64,000 nt of DNA, from positions 323,501-387,500 of the forward strand of contig JAODUO010000490.1 in assembly GCA_025642075.2 (NCBI GenBank), in the 5' to 3' direction. The DNA is from Ridgeia piscesae. Its lineage: Eukaryota > Annelida > Polychaeta > Sabellida > Siboglinidae. The position numbers and the translations under genes are program-made. The notes under the pieces were generated by a model, which was not told the origin of the DNA, ran no database searches, and saw only the letters and a program-made list of their open reading frames with translations. The first letter of the stretch is position 1. Every line of letters begins with the position of its first letter. Shown here in pieces: positions 10,933 through 22,510 of this stretch.

Positions 10933-10998
10933 CACAAGGAGGCGCTGCTTCCCTTATTTAAATGTGTCATCCGCTAGGCGGCACTTCCTCTCCTGTTA
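10933..10998 (+). repeat. Copy of the 793-860 repeat upstream of Kelch copy B
   Basis: Matches 793-860, including GGAGGCGCTGCTT and GCTAGGCGGCA. See that entry. Confidence 0.5.
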
Positions 10999-11340
10999 GT
11001 GTAATTTTAGTAAGCAGTACAACGTGGTATGTAAATAAAACGTCAAAGTCAAATTATTACAAGCTGTTCACAGCCACGCACACAGGCACGGGTTTGTCAT
11101 TGATTTCATTTCATTATATTAACTCATAGTCGCGTACTGTGATTTCGTCACTCTGATGATATCAGATTATATACAATAACGTCAAGACAGACGCATCAAC
11201 TCCGGCATCTACAGTTAGTGTCGACCTGTCCGTGTTCGTTCAACTCGAATCTCTCTGACACGGTCACCTCCCGCTGCGTGACAGATACTTATCAGACATT
11301 TGATACATCATTGGCGCTAAATCATTGGCTTATAATTAAT

Positions 11341-11851
11341 ACGGACGGACGGACGGACGGACGGACGGACGGACGGACGGACGGACGGACGGACGGACGG
11401 ACGGACGGACGGACGGACGGACGGACGGACGGACGGACGGACGGACGGACGGACGGACGGACGGACGGACGGACGGACGGACGGACGGACGGACGGACGG
11501 ACGGACGGACGGACGGACGGACGGACGGACGGACGGACGGACGGACGGACGGACGGACGGACGGACGGACGGACGGACGGACGGACGGACGGACGGACGG
11601 ACGGACGGACGGACGGACGGACGGACGGACGGACGGACGGACGGACGGACGGACGGACGGACGGACGGACGGACGGACGGACGGACGGACGGACGGACGG
11701 ACGGACGGACGGACGGACGGACGGACGGACGGACGGACGGACGGACGGACGGACGGACGGACGGACGGACGGACGGACGGACGGACGGACGGACGGACGG
11801 ACGGACGGACGGACGGACGGACGGACGGACGGACGGACGGACGGACGGACG
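11341..11851 (+). repeat. (ACGG)n microsatellite, about 128 uninterrupted units
   Basis: A perfect tetranucleotide run of about 511 bases with no visible interruption. It opens frames in several registers that read TDGR or RPSV; these are not genes. A short (CAA)n tract follows at 11875-11900. Confidence 0.98.
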
Positions 11852-11901
11852 AATGAATGAAAAATTATTGAACAACAACAAAAACAACAACAACAACAAC
11901 A

Positions 11902-12949
11902 CATTTGTTTCAATACCTTATCTGGTTCTCATGTTAATGCCATTTTACTAAATATCAAATACTCTCCTAGGAATTAAGGGTCATAAGAAATGGCATGAAC
12001 TACAGCAATAGACAGCAATGCTAACTTTCCGAGACCAAAATGGATAATTTTGCTTGTTATAATGAAGATACCAGAAACATTTTAAAATTGTTGTACACCC
12101 CTATGGTCCTAAGGATGGCGCATACTGTGGATCTATTTAAATGATCATTTGACTGATTTGACATTTTCACTGATATCACGAACATAGTAATAATACAACA
12201 CATTATGGGAAAGAATATACAGTACAATACAATTTCGTGATTGGCGAGTTGCTGCTGCTGTTGACGGGACATAGCAGAAGTCACGTGACGTGTAAGGCGC
12301 TTTGTCCTTTTCAAACTACAACACACAGTAACTGTTGCGTTACAAGATAGATACAAAGTAACAGTGGCAGTAATTGTTTTAACATTGTGATAACTATTCA
12401 CAAATAGGAAGAAAGTAACACATCGATTTGAGTCTTTTCTTAAATAGTTGTAACTTGGTAGCTGTGTTATTTCACTTGCTAGACCGTATCATATGTATAT
12501 ACCTCTGACAGTAATTGACAGTATTCTATGTGTGGTGGTCGTTTTTTTTTAAACATAAACTAGTTTAAATTGTCTGGTATCACGTGCGTCTGCAGTTCGT
12601 TCACAATACGCTTGTACACGACCGTCTAAACAGTGGTTGTTGACTTTGTATAGCATACTCGTAGTCTTATTTGTAATTCAATCATGGAGTTTAGTCATTT
12701 TTGAGCGGTGCTTTATTCTGTAACAGAGAACGTTTTTTGAGCATAAATATACATATTTCTCAATAGTTCACAGTAATAAGACGTGTTTGGTTCAACAAGT
12801 GACTGGTAAAACGTGCGTAATCCTTGAACGTAAAGAACATGGTTTGTCTTAAACAAAACGGGTAAGCTTTTTGATACCTTCGATTCAGCTTTTTACATCT
12901 AGTTTTTCTAGTTCGTTATTAACTAGACGTGCTGTATCCACAACGTTCC
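11902..12949. other. Intergenic, no gene seen
   Basis: AT-rich sequence without a credible ORF. The 114-residue minus frame (12057-12401) lacks recognisable motifs. Confidence 0.45.
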
Positions 12950-13800
12950 TAGCCGAGTAAAATGCTAGTGCATTATGCATTTATGTACAAAATAAATAGT
13001 ATTGGGCCTAGGATTGATCCTTGTAGGACTCCACACTTGATAATCTTTACCTCTGAATTACTGCTGTTATAGCACACATAGTGACTACGGTTGGTAAAAT
13101 ATCTTAAAATGCAATGCCAAACAAATATTGCTATGCAATTTACAATAAAGATTCCAAAGCATTGTAAGGTATTTATCAATATTTTATGATCAACGGTGTC
13201 AGTTGCTTTCTTCATATCAATAAAGACCCCAACAGGGCATTCTCGTATATCTATTGTTCGTTTATCTATTTTCCCCTCGGACAAGAGGTAATGATTTTCA
13301 ATGACAGATATTAGCCTTTTGTATATATTTATTTTTGAGTATTTTAGTGAATTAAGGTAACATAGATACAGGGATATAATGAGAAGATTTGAGATGATTT
13401 CCTGATTTTAATCAGGAAGAAGTGTTTTCATGTAATTTGGAAATAATCATTAGCAATTTCGTCGTTGTCTAATGTTACTCGATCAATAGCAACAACGAAC
13501 TCATTTGAATATTTTGTTTCCGATTTTCTTATGCCGATGACAGTGTTAATACTTGTCCACGTTTCACGTGTGTTAGTTTTACACTCTTCGCGTTTCCGTC
13601 TGTAATAGTTCTATTTTTAATACGCAATATATTTGATAACTTGTTTTTTGTAGCGAAAAGCTGTTAATAGTGACCTGTTTAGAAATGCTAAGTACAAGTA
13701 ATTTTTTATGCAAGCAATTGTTAACCCTTTTCATAACCAATCCTAAAACGCCAAAGAAAATCCTAAAACGCCAAAGACTCAGCGGCGATTCAATTATCCA
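12950..13800 (-). mobile_element. Decayed LINE, central RT part, minus strand
   Basis: The minus strand reads VGVFIDMKKATDTVDHKILI, RYFTNRSHYV and CGVLQGSILGPILFILYIN (13240-12976). These are the RT motifs usually written FIDLxKAFDTVDH, VPQGSxLGPLLF and YIND. Upstream on the same strand (about 13560-13440) come TRETWTSINTVIG and DEIANDYF, the linker before RT in Jockey/CR1-type ORF2. The FADD box is not readable. Broken by frameshifts and stops. Confidence 0.8.
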
Positions 13801-14480
13801 GTAGGTATACAACTATTATGATCTGTATGGCGGCAGTAGGTTCTATAATAACTTTCCTCTACTTTGTTTTTATGATTGTTAACATGTAATATTTCTATGA
13901 ATCCGTTAGCCAACTTACAGTTCACCTCGTTTACAGCACAGAATTAATATAACTACAAAGTCATATCGAAGGGTTGAATCTGGCGTTAACGGAGTGACCG
14001 CTCAAGATATGCTATGAATGTACGCACAAAAGAGAGCTCATTTCTAGTCTTTATAATTATCACCTGGCGATGTTGTGTGTGAACACGTTTTATATCAACA
14101 CGCGATAATAGTGACAGGTTAGACAGCACTTCGAGCTAATATTTAGGACACGATATTGTAGTGATGTCAAAGAGTGGGCTTGGTGTTTTTTTGTCAGCTT
14201 GGGATATATGCTGCATAATGAATCATTTAGATATTGTGTTATTAGCGATTGTTTAATAGTCGATATAGATTTTACATGTCATATTCTAAAACTGTAAGAA
14301 AGCTGAGTGTGTGGGTGCATACGTGCGTCATACATGAGTATGTGCATGTGGATGTACCTGGGAATGCGTATAGGTGGATTCCTAAGGCTGTAATTCAGAA
14401 TATCAAAACAACACACTCGAATGTTTTGTTTGTTTTTGGATAGTGTCTTCAATATCAATCAATCATCATTGTAACTGCTA
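13801..14480. other. Probable intron or upstream sequence of Kelch copy B
   Basis: No coding potential recognised. It ends in a good polypyrimidine tract and AG at 14495-14496. Confidence 0.4.
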
Positions 14481-14496
14481 CCTGTTTTTCTTGTAG
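14481..14496 (+). promoter_or_regulatory. Splice acceptor before the BTB exon
   Basis: CCTGTTTTTCTTGTAG followed by an open frame reading SAATKVEKFVDKTHQADFM into the BTB domain. The exon therefore starts at 14497, and an upstream exon once existed or still exists. Confidence 0.65.
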
Positions 14497-16154
14497 CATC
14501 GGCTGCTACGAAGGTCGAGAAGTTTGTTGATAAGACACACCAGGCAGACTTCATGAAGGGAATGCATCAACAGCGACTGAACGACGAATACACCGATGTG
14601 ACATTGCAGTCAGGCGATGTGAAAATCCGTTGTCACAGAAACGTCCTGGCGGTTGCCAATAAATACATCAAAGCAATGTTCTCGACTGGTCTTGAGGAGA
14701 ATGTGTCGCCCACAGTCCAGCTGACAATGGAACCGGAAACAATGGTCACTATCATTGACTACATCTACACGGGTGAGGTCGAGCTGACCGTCGACAACGT
14801 GGAGGGTTTGGTCAAGGCATGCGACGTGTTACACCTGGATACCCTGAAGACAGCGTGTGAGAACTGAGCCATCCAACGTTGTCGGGTTCTACAAGTTTGC
14901 CGCGTTGTATAGGCTAAACCAGCTGCAGGAGAAAACGAGGAAAATGATGAAATCCGAGTTCAAGTCCGTTGCATTTGCTGATGAGTTCAAGGAATTGTCA
15001 TGCACTGAACTCATTGAATGGATCAGAAACGATGATGTCAATGTTGAGGACGAAGACGTTGTCATGGAGGCAGTCCTGGGTTGGATTAAGCACGACGTGG
15101 AAAACAGAAAATCGTCACTGGCATCGGTCATGAAACATGTCCGTCTACCATTTTGTTCACGCGCCTACCTGCGACACATGAAGGACAACATTGAGCTAAT
15201 GACACCCAAGTGCTTCGAGTACCTGCACGAGGCTCTGGTGTTCCAGGCGGACACTGTGCACCAGGACGAAATAAGCAGTGGCCGCACGGTGCCGCGCACT
15301 AGCTATCGTATGAAGTCTTGCCTCATGGTGGTTGGTGGAGAGAGCTGTCACTACTACGAGGAAGACACAAATCGTTGGCGTTCGATGACGGACCTGCCGC
15401 AGTCTGTCGGAGAGTTGTATAGCATCTGTCGTATTGAAGGAGGTCTTCTCCTTACCGGCGACTACACGGGAGGCAAGGTGTTGAACGAATGCTGGCTCTA
15501 CGACATCGCCATGAAGAAGTGGGAGGCGATGCCACCACTTATCACTGCTCGGCGTTTTCACCGCAGTGTCTCACTTGGCGATTGCGTCTACGTGATGGGA
15601 GGGCAGCATGATGGCAGCAACCGGCTGTCGTCAGTAGAGTGTCTAGACGTGAAGCGGCGGCAGTGGTCGGCCTTGCGGGACATGCCGCAGGCGGTGGACA
15701 AGGCCATGGTTGCTACGTATGGGAACAAAGTGTTTGTTTTTGGTGGTCGAGACGGGCAGAACACGGAGTTGCGCTGCACCCAGATATACGACACGACCCG
15801 GGGCAGCTAGAGCAGTGGGTCGGACACACCGGACGTGTGCAGCCTCGGCGCAGCTGTCACACTGGACGACTCTATCTATGTGGTGGAGGGAACAACTGCA
15901 CATGTCTGAAATACCACCCGGCCTCGGACACTTGGACAAGACTCAGTCAGCCACAGCAGAAGCACGGCAACGCTCCCGCGGTCGTGTGGCGAGGCTCGAT
16001 ACTAGTGTCTGGAAGTTCCAGTTCTTGGGGAAAGACACCCGTCATCGAAGCGTATGATCCCCGGTCAGACACCTGGTCTGTGTGCAGCATCGCGTCACTC
16101 AGTGAGAAGCTGACAGATCACTTTGTGTTCAACGTTGATCTCCATGGTGTGTGA
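14497..16154 (+). pseudogene. BTB-BACK-Kelch (KLHL-like) copy B, three lesions
   Basis: The BTB domain (14553-14864) contains DEYTDVTLQSGD, CHRNVLA and YIYTGEVEL. A net 17-base deletion at 14857-14864, relative to copy A, joins the frame to TGA 14865-14867. BACK and Kelch follow in another frame (14866-15810) with RLNQLQEK, SYRMKSCLMVVGGES and four further blades. A TGG-to-TAG change stops this frame at 15808-15810, and a lost G near 15884-15888 shifts the last blades, which resume to 16154 (LHGV then TGA). Copy A has intact sequence at each of these sites, and copy B is intact at each lesion of A. A functional ancestor preceded the duplication. Family role: substrate adaptor for Cullin-3 ubiquitin ligase; no activity is expected here. 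Confidence 0.88.
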
Positions 16155-17744
16155 CAACGTTAACCTCCATGGTGTGTGACAACGTTAACCTCCATGGTGT
16201 GTGACAACGTTAACCTCCATGGTGTGTGACAACGTTAACCTCCATGGAGTGTGACAACGTTAACCTCCATGGAGTGTGACAACGTTAACCTCCGTGGTGT
16301 GTGACAACGTTAACCTCCATGGAGTGTGACAACGTTAACCTCCATGGAGTGTGACAACGTTAACCTCCGTGGTGTGTGACAACGTTAACCTCCTTGGAGT
16401 GTGACAACGTTAACCTCCATGGAGTGTGACAACGTTAACCTCCATGGAGTGTGACAACGTTAACCTCCATGGAGTGTGACAACGTTAACCTCCATGGTGT
16501 GTGACAACGTTAACCTCCATGGTGTGTGACAACGTTAACCTCCATGGTGTGTGACAACGTTAACCTCCATGGAGTGTGACAACGTTAACCTCCATGGAGT
16601 GTGACAACGTTAACCTCCATGGTGTGTGACAACGTTAACCTCCATGGAGTGTGACAAAGTTAACCTCCATGGAGTGTGACAACATTAACCTCCATGGTGT
16701 GTGACAACGTTAACCTCCATGGAGTGTGACAACGTTAACCTCCATGGAGTGTGACAACGTTAACCTCCATGGAGTGTGACAACGTTAACCTCCATGGTGT
16801 GTGACAACGTTAACCTCCATGGAGTGTGACAACGTTAACCTCCATGGAGTGTGACAACGTTAACCTCCGTGGTGTGTGACAACGTTAACCTCCATGGAGT
16901 GTGACAACGTTAACCTCCATGGAGTGTGACAACGTTATCCTCCATGGAGTGTGACAACGTTAACCTCCATGGAGTGTGACAACGTTAACCTCCATGGAGT
17001 GTGACAACGTTAACCTCCATGGAGTGTGACAACGTTAACCTCCATGGAGTGTGACAACGTTAACCTCCATGGTGTGTGACAACGTTAACCTCCATGGTGT
17101 GTGACAACGTTAACCTCCATGGTGTGTGACAACGTTAACCTCCATGGAGTGTGACAACGTTAACCTCCATGGAGTGTGACAACGTTAACCTCCATGGTGT
17201 GTGACAACGTTAACCTCCATGGTAGTGTGACAACGTTAACCTCCATGGAGTGTGACAACGTTGACCTCCATGGTGTGTGACAACGTTAACCTCCATGGAG
17301 TGTGACAACGTTGACCTCCATGGTGTGTGACAACGTTAACCTCCATGGAGTGTGACAACGTTAACCTCCATTGTGTGTGACAACGTTAACCTCCATGGAG
17401 TGTGACAACGTTAACCTCCATGGTGTGTGACAACGTTAACCTCCATGGTGTGTGACAACGTTAACCTCCATGGTGTGTGACAACGTTAACCTTCATGGAG
17501 TGTGACAACGTTAACCTCCATGGAGTGTGACAACGTTAACCTCCATGGAGTGTGACAACGTTAACCTCCATGGTGTGTGACAAAGTTAACCTCCATGGAG
17601 TGTGACAACGTTAACCTCCATGGAGTGTGACAACGTTAACCTCCATGGAGTGTAACAACGTTAACCTCCATTGTGTGTGACAACGTTAACCTCCATGGAG
17701 TGTGACAACGTTAACCTCCATGGAGTGTGACAACGTTAACCTCC
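16125..17744 (+). repeat. 25-bp minisatellite B at the Kelch stop codon, about 65 units
   Basis: Unit GTGTGACAACGTTAACCTCC plus ATGG(T/A). The period is 25 bases with very few indels, and A/T variation at one position makes higher-order patterns. The first unit overlaps the last codons and stop of Kelch copy B. The array contains GTTAAC and CCATGG in nearly every unit. It ends abruptly at CCTCC|AGCGCTG, where the shared 3' flank begins. Confidence 0.97.
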
Positions 17745-18281
17745 AGCGCTGTACTCATCAAGCACGTGTGTGAACGTCAGTGAGTTGGATGTAAAGAACT
17801 ACATCCAGTTGTTGATTGCTGTAGCTGGAATTAGCGTGTAATGTAGAACAGCAGATGTCTTTTTGCGATACAAAACATATTGTGGGAATCAAGCAGATTT
17901 CGCCACATAATGTTATTGCGGCAGCAATGGGATAGATGATTCGCTGATGCCATTTTAACGATGTGCCCCGCCAGTCGGCGCCACTTGACACGTAATTGAT
18001 GTTTATCTTAAGACGCATTAGGTAGCATAGGTTACTTGTAGCCGAAACTAAATGTGTAACCTTTTAGTGTATAACATTTAAATTTTGGTAGATGCACGGA
18101 ATATTATCTATCACAGTTGACAAACACCCATGTACGACAGTACGAACGCATCTTCGTACATACGCACCCACATCCGTTTAATCATCGCTTTTTCCAAAAA
18201 GGTCTGCGCGACCCATTCTGAGATATGCATGTATCCTGTGTGCCATAGCATTTTGCCATTGTATTTATCAAATATTATTGG

Positions 18282-18359
<78 letters not shown>

Positions 18360-18790
18360 TTGTGATGTAGAAATAGTCAGTTATGTTGATGTACATATTG
18401 TGAACCTAATATGGAATATGGCGAGAAAGAATATAAACAAGGTAACAGTTATCGCTCCAAGATGAGATCATCTGCTGCATGTAAAAAATGCATGCCCGTT
18501 ACAGGTTATTACATACTATAAACATATTAATATGTTTATATTGACAATAACTCGGACTAAATGTATGGTAACATATTAATACCATACGCGTTATACACGT
18601 GTCAGTAAACACAACGGCGAATATAAGTGTTCATTACTACTGGTGACGTTTCCTTGTGTTATTTGTATTAGTTTACATACTGTATGTTGTTACTCAAACT
18701 CAGATGAGTCCGTAATAAAACGTGTTTTCTACTATTTTTCTATTTTTGTTATGATTAGGCGCTTACTAGTTGCATTTCATTAAAAAATAT
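17745..18790 (+). repeat. 3' flank of duplicated Kelch segment, copy B
   Basis: Homologous to 2595-3329 plus 10045-10180. It includes a (GA)n run at 18283-18354 that copy A lacks. It has an AATAAA at 18714-18719 matched in copy A. It lacks the two mobile elements present in copy A and so serves as the empty site. Confidence 0.75.
18283..18354 (+). repeat. (GA)n microsatellite
   Basis: About 35 uninterrupted GA units. Confidence 0.97.
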
Positions 18791-19840
18791 GTTGACTATT
18801 AAGTTACAGCCATTCATAAAACTGCGAAATTAATTTTTGACTAATACCACATCGTAGCCAATGGATACATACCTATGCAGTATCATAGAATTCACCCACA
18901 GTCCCGTTCAATTGATTTTTGTCTTTCCTCAAGTCATTTGTACTGAAGTGTTCAATCACATAACCTGAGCAAATGTGGCATTTACCTGCAGAAGTCGTAA
19001 TCTGTTCGAAATGAGTTCTTTCGTCTTGCCATATATTTGTAGAAAGCGTAATGGAAATACTGTTAGTGGCGACATCTAGACAAAATTCTTGTTATATACC
19101 ACTAGGACCTATGAGGTGAAATTCAGAAAAGTGGAAGTCTATGAATTAAATTACAAGAACTGCCACACTAGCAGGCTAATGACGTTGCAGCTCCTTATAT
19201 ACGAACCTCTCTAATTTATTCTGGACGGAATTATGTCGGTCTCAACTAACGAGAATATTTAAAGTATAACAATAATTGTATATTTTATTGTAAGCATAAC
19301 ATTGTGTAGTTATTGTATACCCGGATGAAACGCTGACTCTAGGCTTCCAACCGAGACAGTCACTTCAGGAATCTAAGAGGATAACGCATACTCAAATAGG
19401 ACACCATGCCAGGCCACGACGGTCACCATATTCGAGGGAATAAGTGAAGTGAAACAAATAGTTAACGAAATTTTCGTTGCTTGTTGGCTGAATCGGATAT
19501 TACTATTGGGAGGTTGACACGGAGCTTCACCACAATTCCGTTATTTCGACATCAGACAACATAATTGCTTAATTGACTGATTGCCCGAAACAATATTGAA
19601 TACAAAGTCAGGAATTATACATACAAATCCTTATATACTATCAACAATAAGCAGGAAAGAAGCGAACTGCTTATGATTCCTTTATTCAGTTATGAACAAA
19701 ACATGTATGCCACCTTGGTGCAATTATTCTGATACCAAAGTTTCTCAAATAAATGTCATAAAATACATGATAATGAGCTTTCTCAACTAGCTATACTGTT
19801 CATAAATATTAATACATACTATTATACTCAAGTATACAAC
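18791..19840. other. Intergenic, no gene seen
   Basis: AT-rich sequence with no credible frame on either strand. Confidence 0.45.
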
Positions 19841-20338
19841 TGTAACGTAATTGTGCGGTGTTTCCTGTTAATATGTTCTCCAGGTGTATTGTTTCATTGA
19901 CTTTTTAAATATTTTCATAGATGTACATTCTTCAATATGATGTTTCATGATAACAGTATTCCATAGTTTGGGACCAACATATGCGAGTGTGGTTTATCTG
20001 GTATTGTTTTTTAACGTGGTATATTGTCAGTTGTATGCTGTCTCATATTACAGTTGTGTGATGGTGTGTGCTTCTTGAACGTGTCTTGAAATATATTTGG
20101 TAACCTACCCGATTATGTTTGTACATTAATGTACAAGTTACATATTTGTTCAGTTGATAGATGTTCATAATTTGATGTGCTTTAAATAAAACATATGTAT
20201 CATTTCTAAATTCAACATGAGTTATTATACGAATGATTTGATTTTACAATATATGAATTTTAACTAAATATATTGTTGGGGCTCTTCCCCATACTATGCT
20301 ACAATAGGTAATAAAAGGGTATATAAAGATATAATATA
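19841..20338 (-). mobile_element. LINE RT C-terminal part, minus strand (distal half)
   Basis: The minus strand reads YPFITYCSIVWGRAPTIYL, IRIITHVEFRNDTYVLFKAH and, further on, AYVGPKLWNTVIMKHHIEEC. These are the post-RT C-terminal motifs of CR1/Jockey-type ORF2. The piece is continuous in sense with 22166-22510 once the hAT-like insertion is removed. It is decayed, with several frame changes. Confidence 0.8.
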
Positions 20339-20763
20339 GATTAATCTAGTGGCGTAGCCAGAGGGGCCATGACCCCCCAATCCTGGGGAAAATAGGATGG
20401 TGGGGAAGGGAGGACCAATAAATGACTGCCTGATTCATAGAGTCACAAAGTACAATGGGTTTCAGGATGCCTGTGTAATAATTTCTTTCCCAGTCATACC
20501 CTTTCGCAAACAAATGTCATAATTCAAATAGGATTAAGTTATGAATTGTCCACTTCTGTCGCTCGCTGCAGCATAAGAGTTGACAGAGCGATGAAAATGT
20601 CATTGTTTTCAATGTGTTAATGGCTATTAAGGATTCAAAATAATAGTTGCCCGGTTATTAGACTAGTTATTAGATTAGGCATTTTGTTGATATTTTCTTG
20701 GTATCACTGTCGTCATGGGTGAGTTGACCATGAATTCCTTCTCCATTGTCTTTTTTCTTCCTC

Positions 20764-21168
20764 TCACTTTTCTCTTACTACATTCTCTGTCAGCAGTCTC
20801 CAATTCCTTCTATCTCTAATTTCCCCCCATTCTTCTCCCACTCTTTCTAGGTAATTGTTAATGCAATCCCCCATCGCAATTTCGGTCTTCCGGGCCTCCA
20901 CCCCTTCCACTTTCTGGGCATCTGCTCTCTTTGCTAATTTTTCATCTCCCCCTTTGTCTCCATGACCAGCCCACGTACCCCTCACCAATTTCTTCTTAGA
21001 ACTTTCATTCACTCCAACCTCCATTACAATTACATACATATTTTTATCAGTCTCGTAACTCCCACAATTATTCTTACCAGGTTTTTTTTCTTGCAAACCT
21101 GGACCTTCTGTTGTTTCTCTGTTACTGCCATCGTCTCTAGTGAATTCATGTATGCCGGGGTAACACAC
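20764..21168 (-). pseudogene. RT-type C-terminal fragment inside the hAT-like element
   Basis: The minus frame contains KKLVRGTWAGHGDKGGDEKL, LAKRADAQKVEG and RRNWRLLTENVVREK before the stop. I recognise these as the end of endonuclease-reverse-transcriptase ORFs (the R..W.GH...... R.W...... pattern). The open length of 134 residues is unusual among the wrecks here. It was either captured by the hAT-like element or inserted into it. Confidence 0.55.
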
Positions 21169-21689
21169 GAGCTGAGCATATTTCCTTAACGTTTACGTGA
21201 TGTGCGCCTATCTCCCGTCACCCATTCGACTTTCCTCCAAGCGTTTGCCCCGGCTATAATCCTCATTGTAACCAAAGCAATTAAACTAGTGGATTTTGCA
21301 CTGGGAAAATGCCACTTCCTATCGTGAATTTATATATTGTAATACGCAACGTTACATGTTGTGAAGTTACTACTGGTTGAACGCCAACGCCACATCATCT
21401 ATGTTAAGGTAGGGATGTTTCATTATTGTTTCATCAGAGTAAGTACATGTTGGTATTTGTCATGGTCTTTGTCAGTAGGGCTGGGAGAGTAGCGTGAGGA
21501 ATGTGGTGGCCGTTTGTAGATGGATATTATGAAGGGGCTATCGGTTCGTGTCTCTTTAATGATGTGTTGTTTCTCTCTTACTTTCTAACTTTGACGCCTT
21601 CTGTGAATGGTTTTGCAGAACTGCCAGCTATATTGGTCAGTGAACATGGTTGTCATGTCGGTATTTCATTTTAAGCCAGTTGGTTTGGA

Positions 21690-21691
<2 letters not shown>

Positions 21692-21750
<59 letters not shown>

Positions 21751-22100
21751 CATACATACATACATACATACATACATACATACATACATACATACATACA
21801 TACATACATACATACATACATACATACATACATACATACATACATACATACATACATACATACATACATACATACATACATACATACATACATACATACA
21901 TACATACATACATACATACATACATACATACATACATACATACATACATACATACATACATACATACATACATACATACATACATACATACATACATACA
22001 TACATACATACATACATACATACATACATACATACATACATACATACATACATACATACATACATACATACATACATACATACATACATACATACATACA
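21692..22100 (+). repeat. (TA)n then (TACA)n microsatellite
   Basis: TA run at 21692-21746, followed by about 88 perfect TACA units to 22100. Frames reading YIHT or MYVC are artefacts of the repeat. Confidence 0.97.
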
Positions 22101-22165
22101 GAGTTTACTTGGTTGTCGGGTGGTCCCGTCCAAGGCGAAATCCTGGCTACGCCACTGGATTAACC

Positions 22166-22510
22166 AAAGTTATTTTGTTCACTTAGTTCTTCATTTTCCA
22201 GAACATGCCCACACTCTTATATATTTTTACATGCATACTTTATATGTTCACTCCAATCATTCCTAGAAATTGGGTATCGTTAAAAGTGTCTATTTGAATT
22301 ACATCTAGATAAATGTTCTTGATTATGTTTCTTACACTAGGAATATTGCTAAATATCATTGTACACGTTTTCTGAATATTTAACGAAAGTTGATTAGCTT
22401 TAAGCCAAAGTGAAAAATGTTGTATTTAAATATTTAAATCATGTTCTTTTTTTGCAAATATTCCCCTTTGATAAAAATATTAGTGTCATCTGCATACATT
22501 ATAGGAAAGG
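22166..22510 (-). mobile_element. LINE RT with YADD box, minus strand (proximal half)
   Basis: The minus strand starts PIMYADDTNIFIKGEYLQKK (about 22505-22445), the catalytic YADD box of reverse transcriptase. After frame breaks come LKANQLSLNIQKTCTMIF and DTQFLGMIGVNI. Joined across the hAT-like insertion it continues VNLYYIFIYPFITYCSIVWG. The 5' edge is near 22510. Confidence 0.82.

Larger units (their letters stand above)
20347..22157. mobile_element. hAT-like non-autonomous element with 8-bp TSD
   Basis: The termini are TAGTGGCGTAGCCAG at 20347 and its inverted partner CTGGCTACGCCACTG ending at 22157. They are flanked by GATTAATC (20339-20346) and GATTAACC (22158-22165), an 8-bp duplication with one mismatch. 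CAGTGGCGTAGCCAG-type ends with 8-bp duplications are typical of hAT elements. No hAT transposase is visible. The left 180 bases recur at 45577-45760. The interior holds antisense RT-like sequence and a long TA/TACA microsatellite. It interrupts a minus-strand LINE. Confidence 0.82.

Noticed and set aside
11218..11913. Long open frames of 190-210 residues (TDGR, RPSV repeats)
   Set aside because: They exist only because the (ACGG)n array lacks stops in several frames.
16125..17744. CRISPR-like or centromeric satellite array
   Set aside because: Contiguous 25-bp units, derived from the end of a Kelch ORF. Local minisatellite only.
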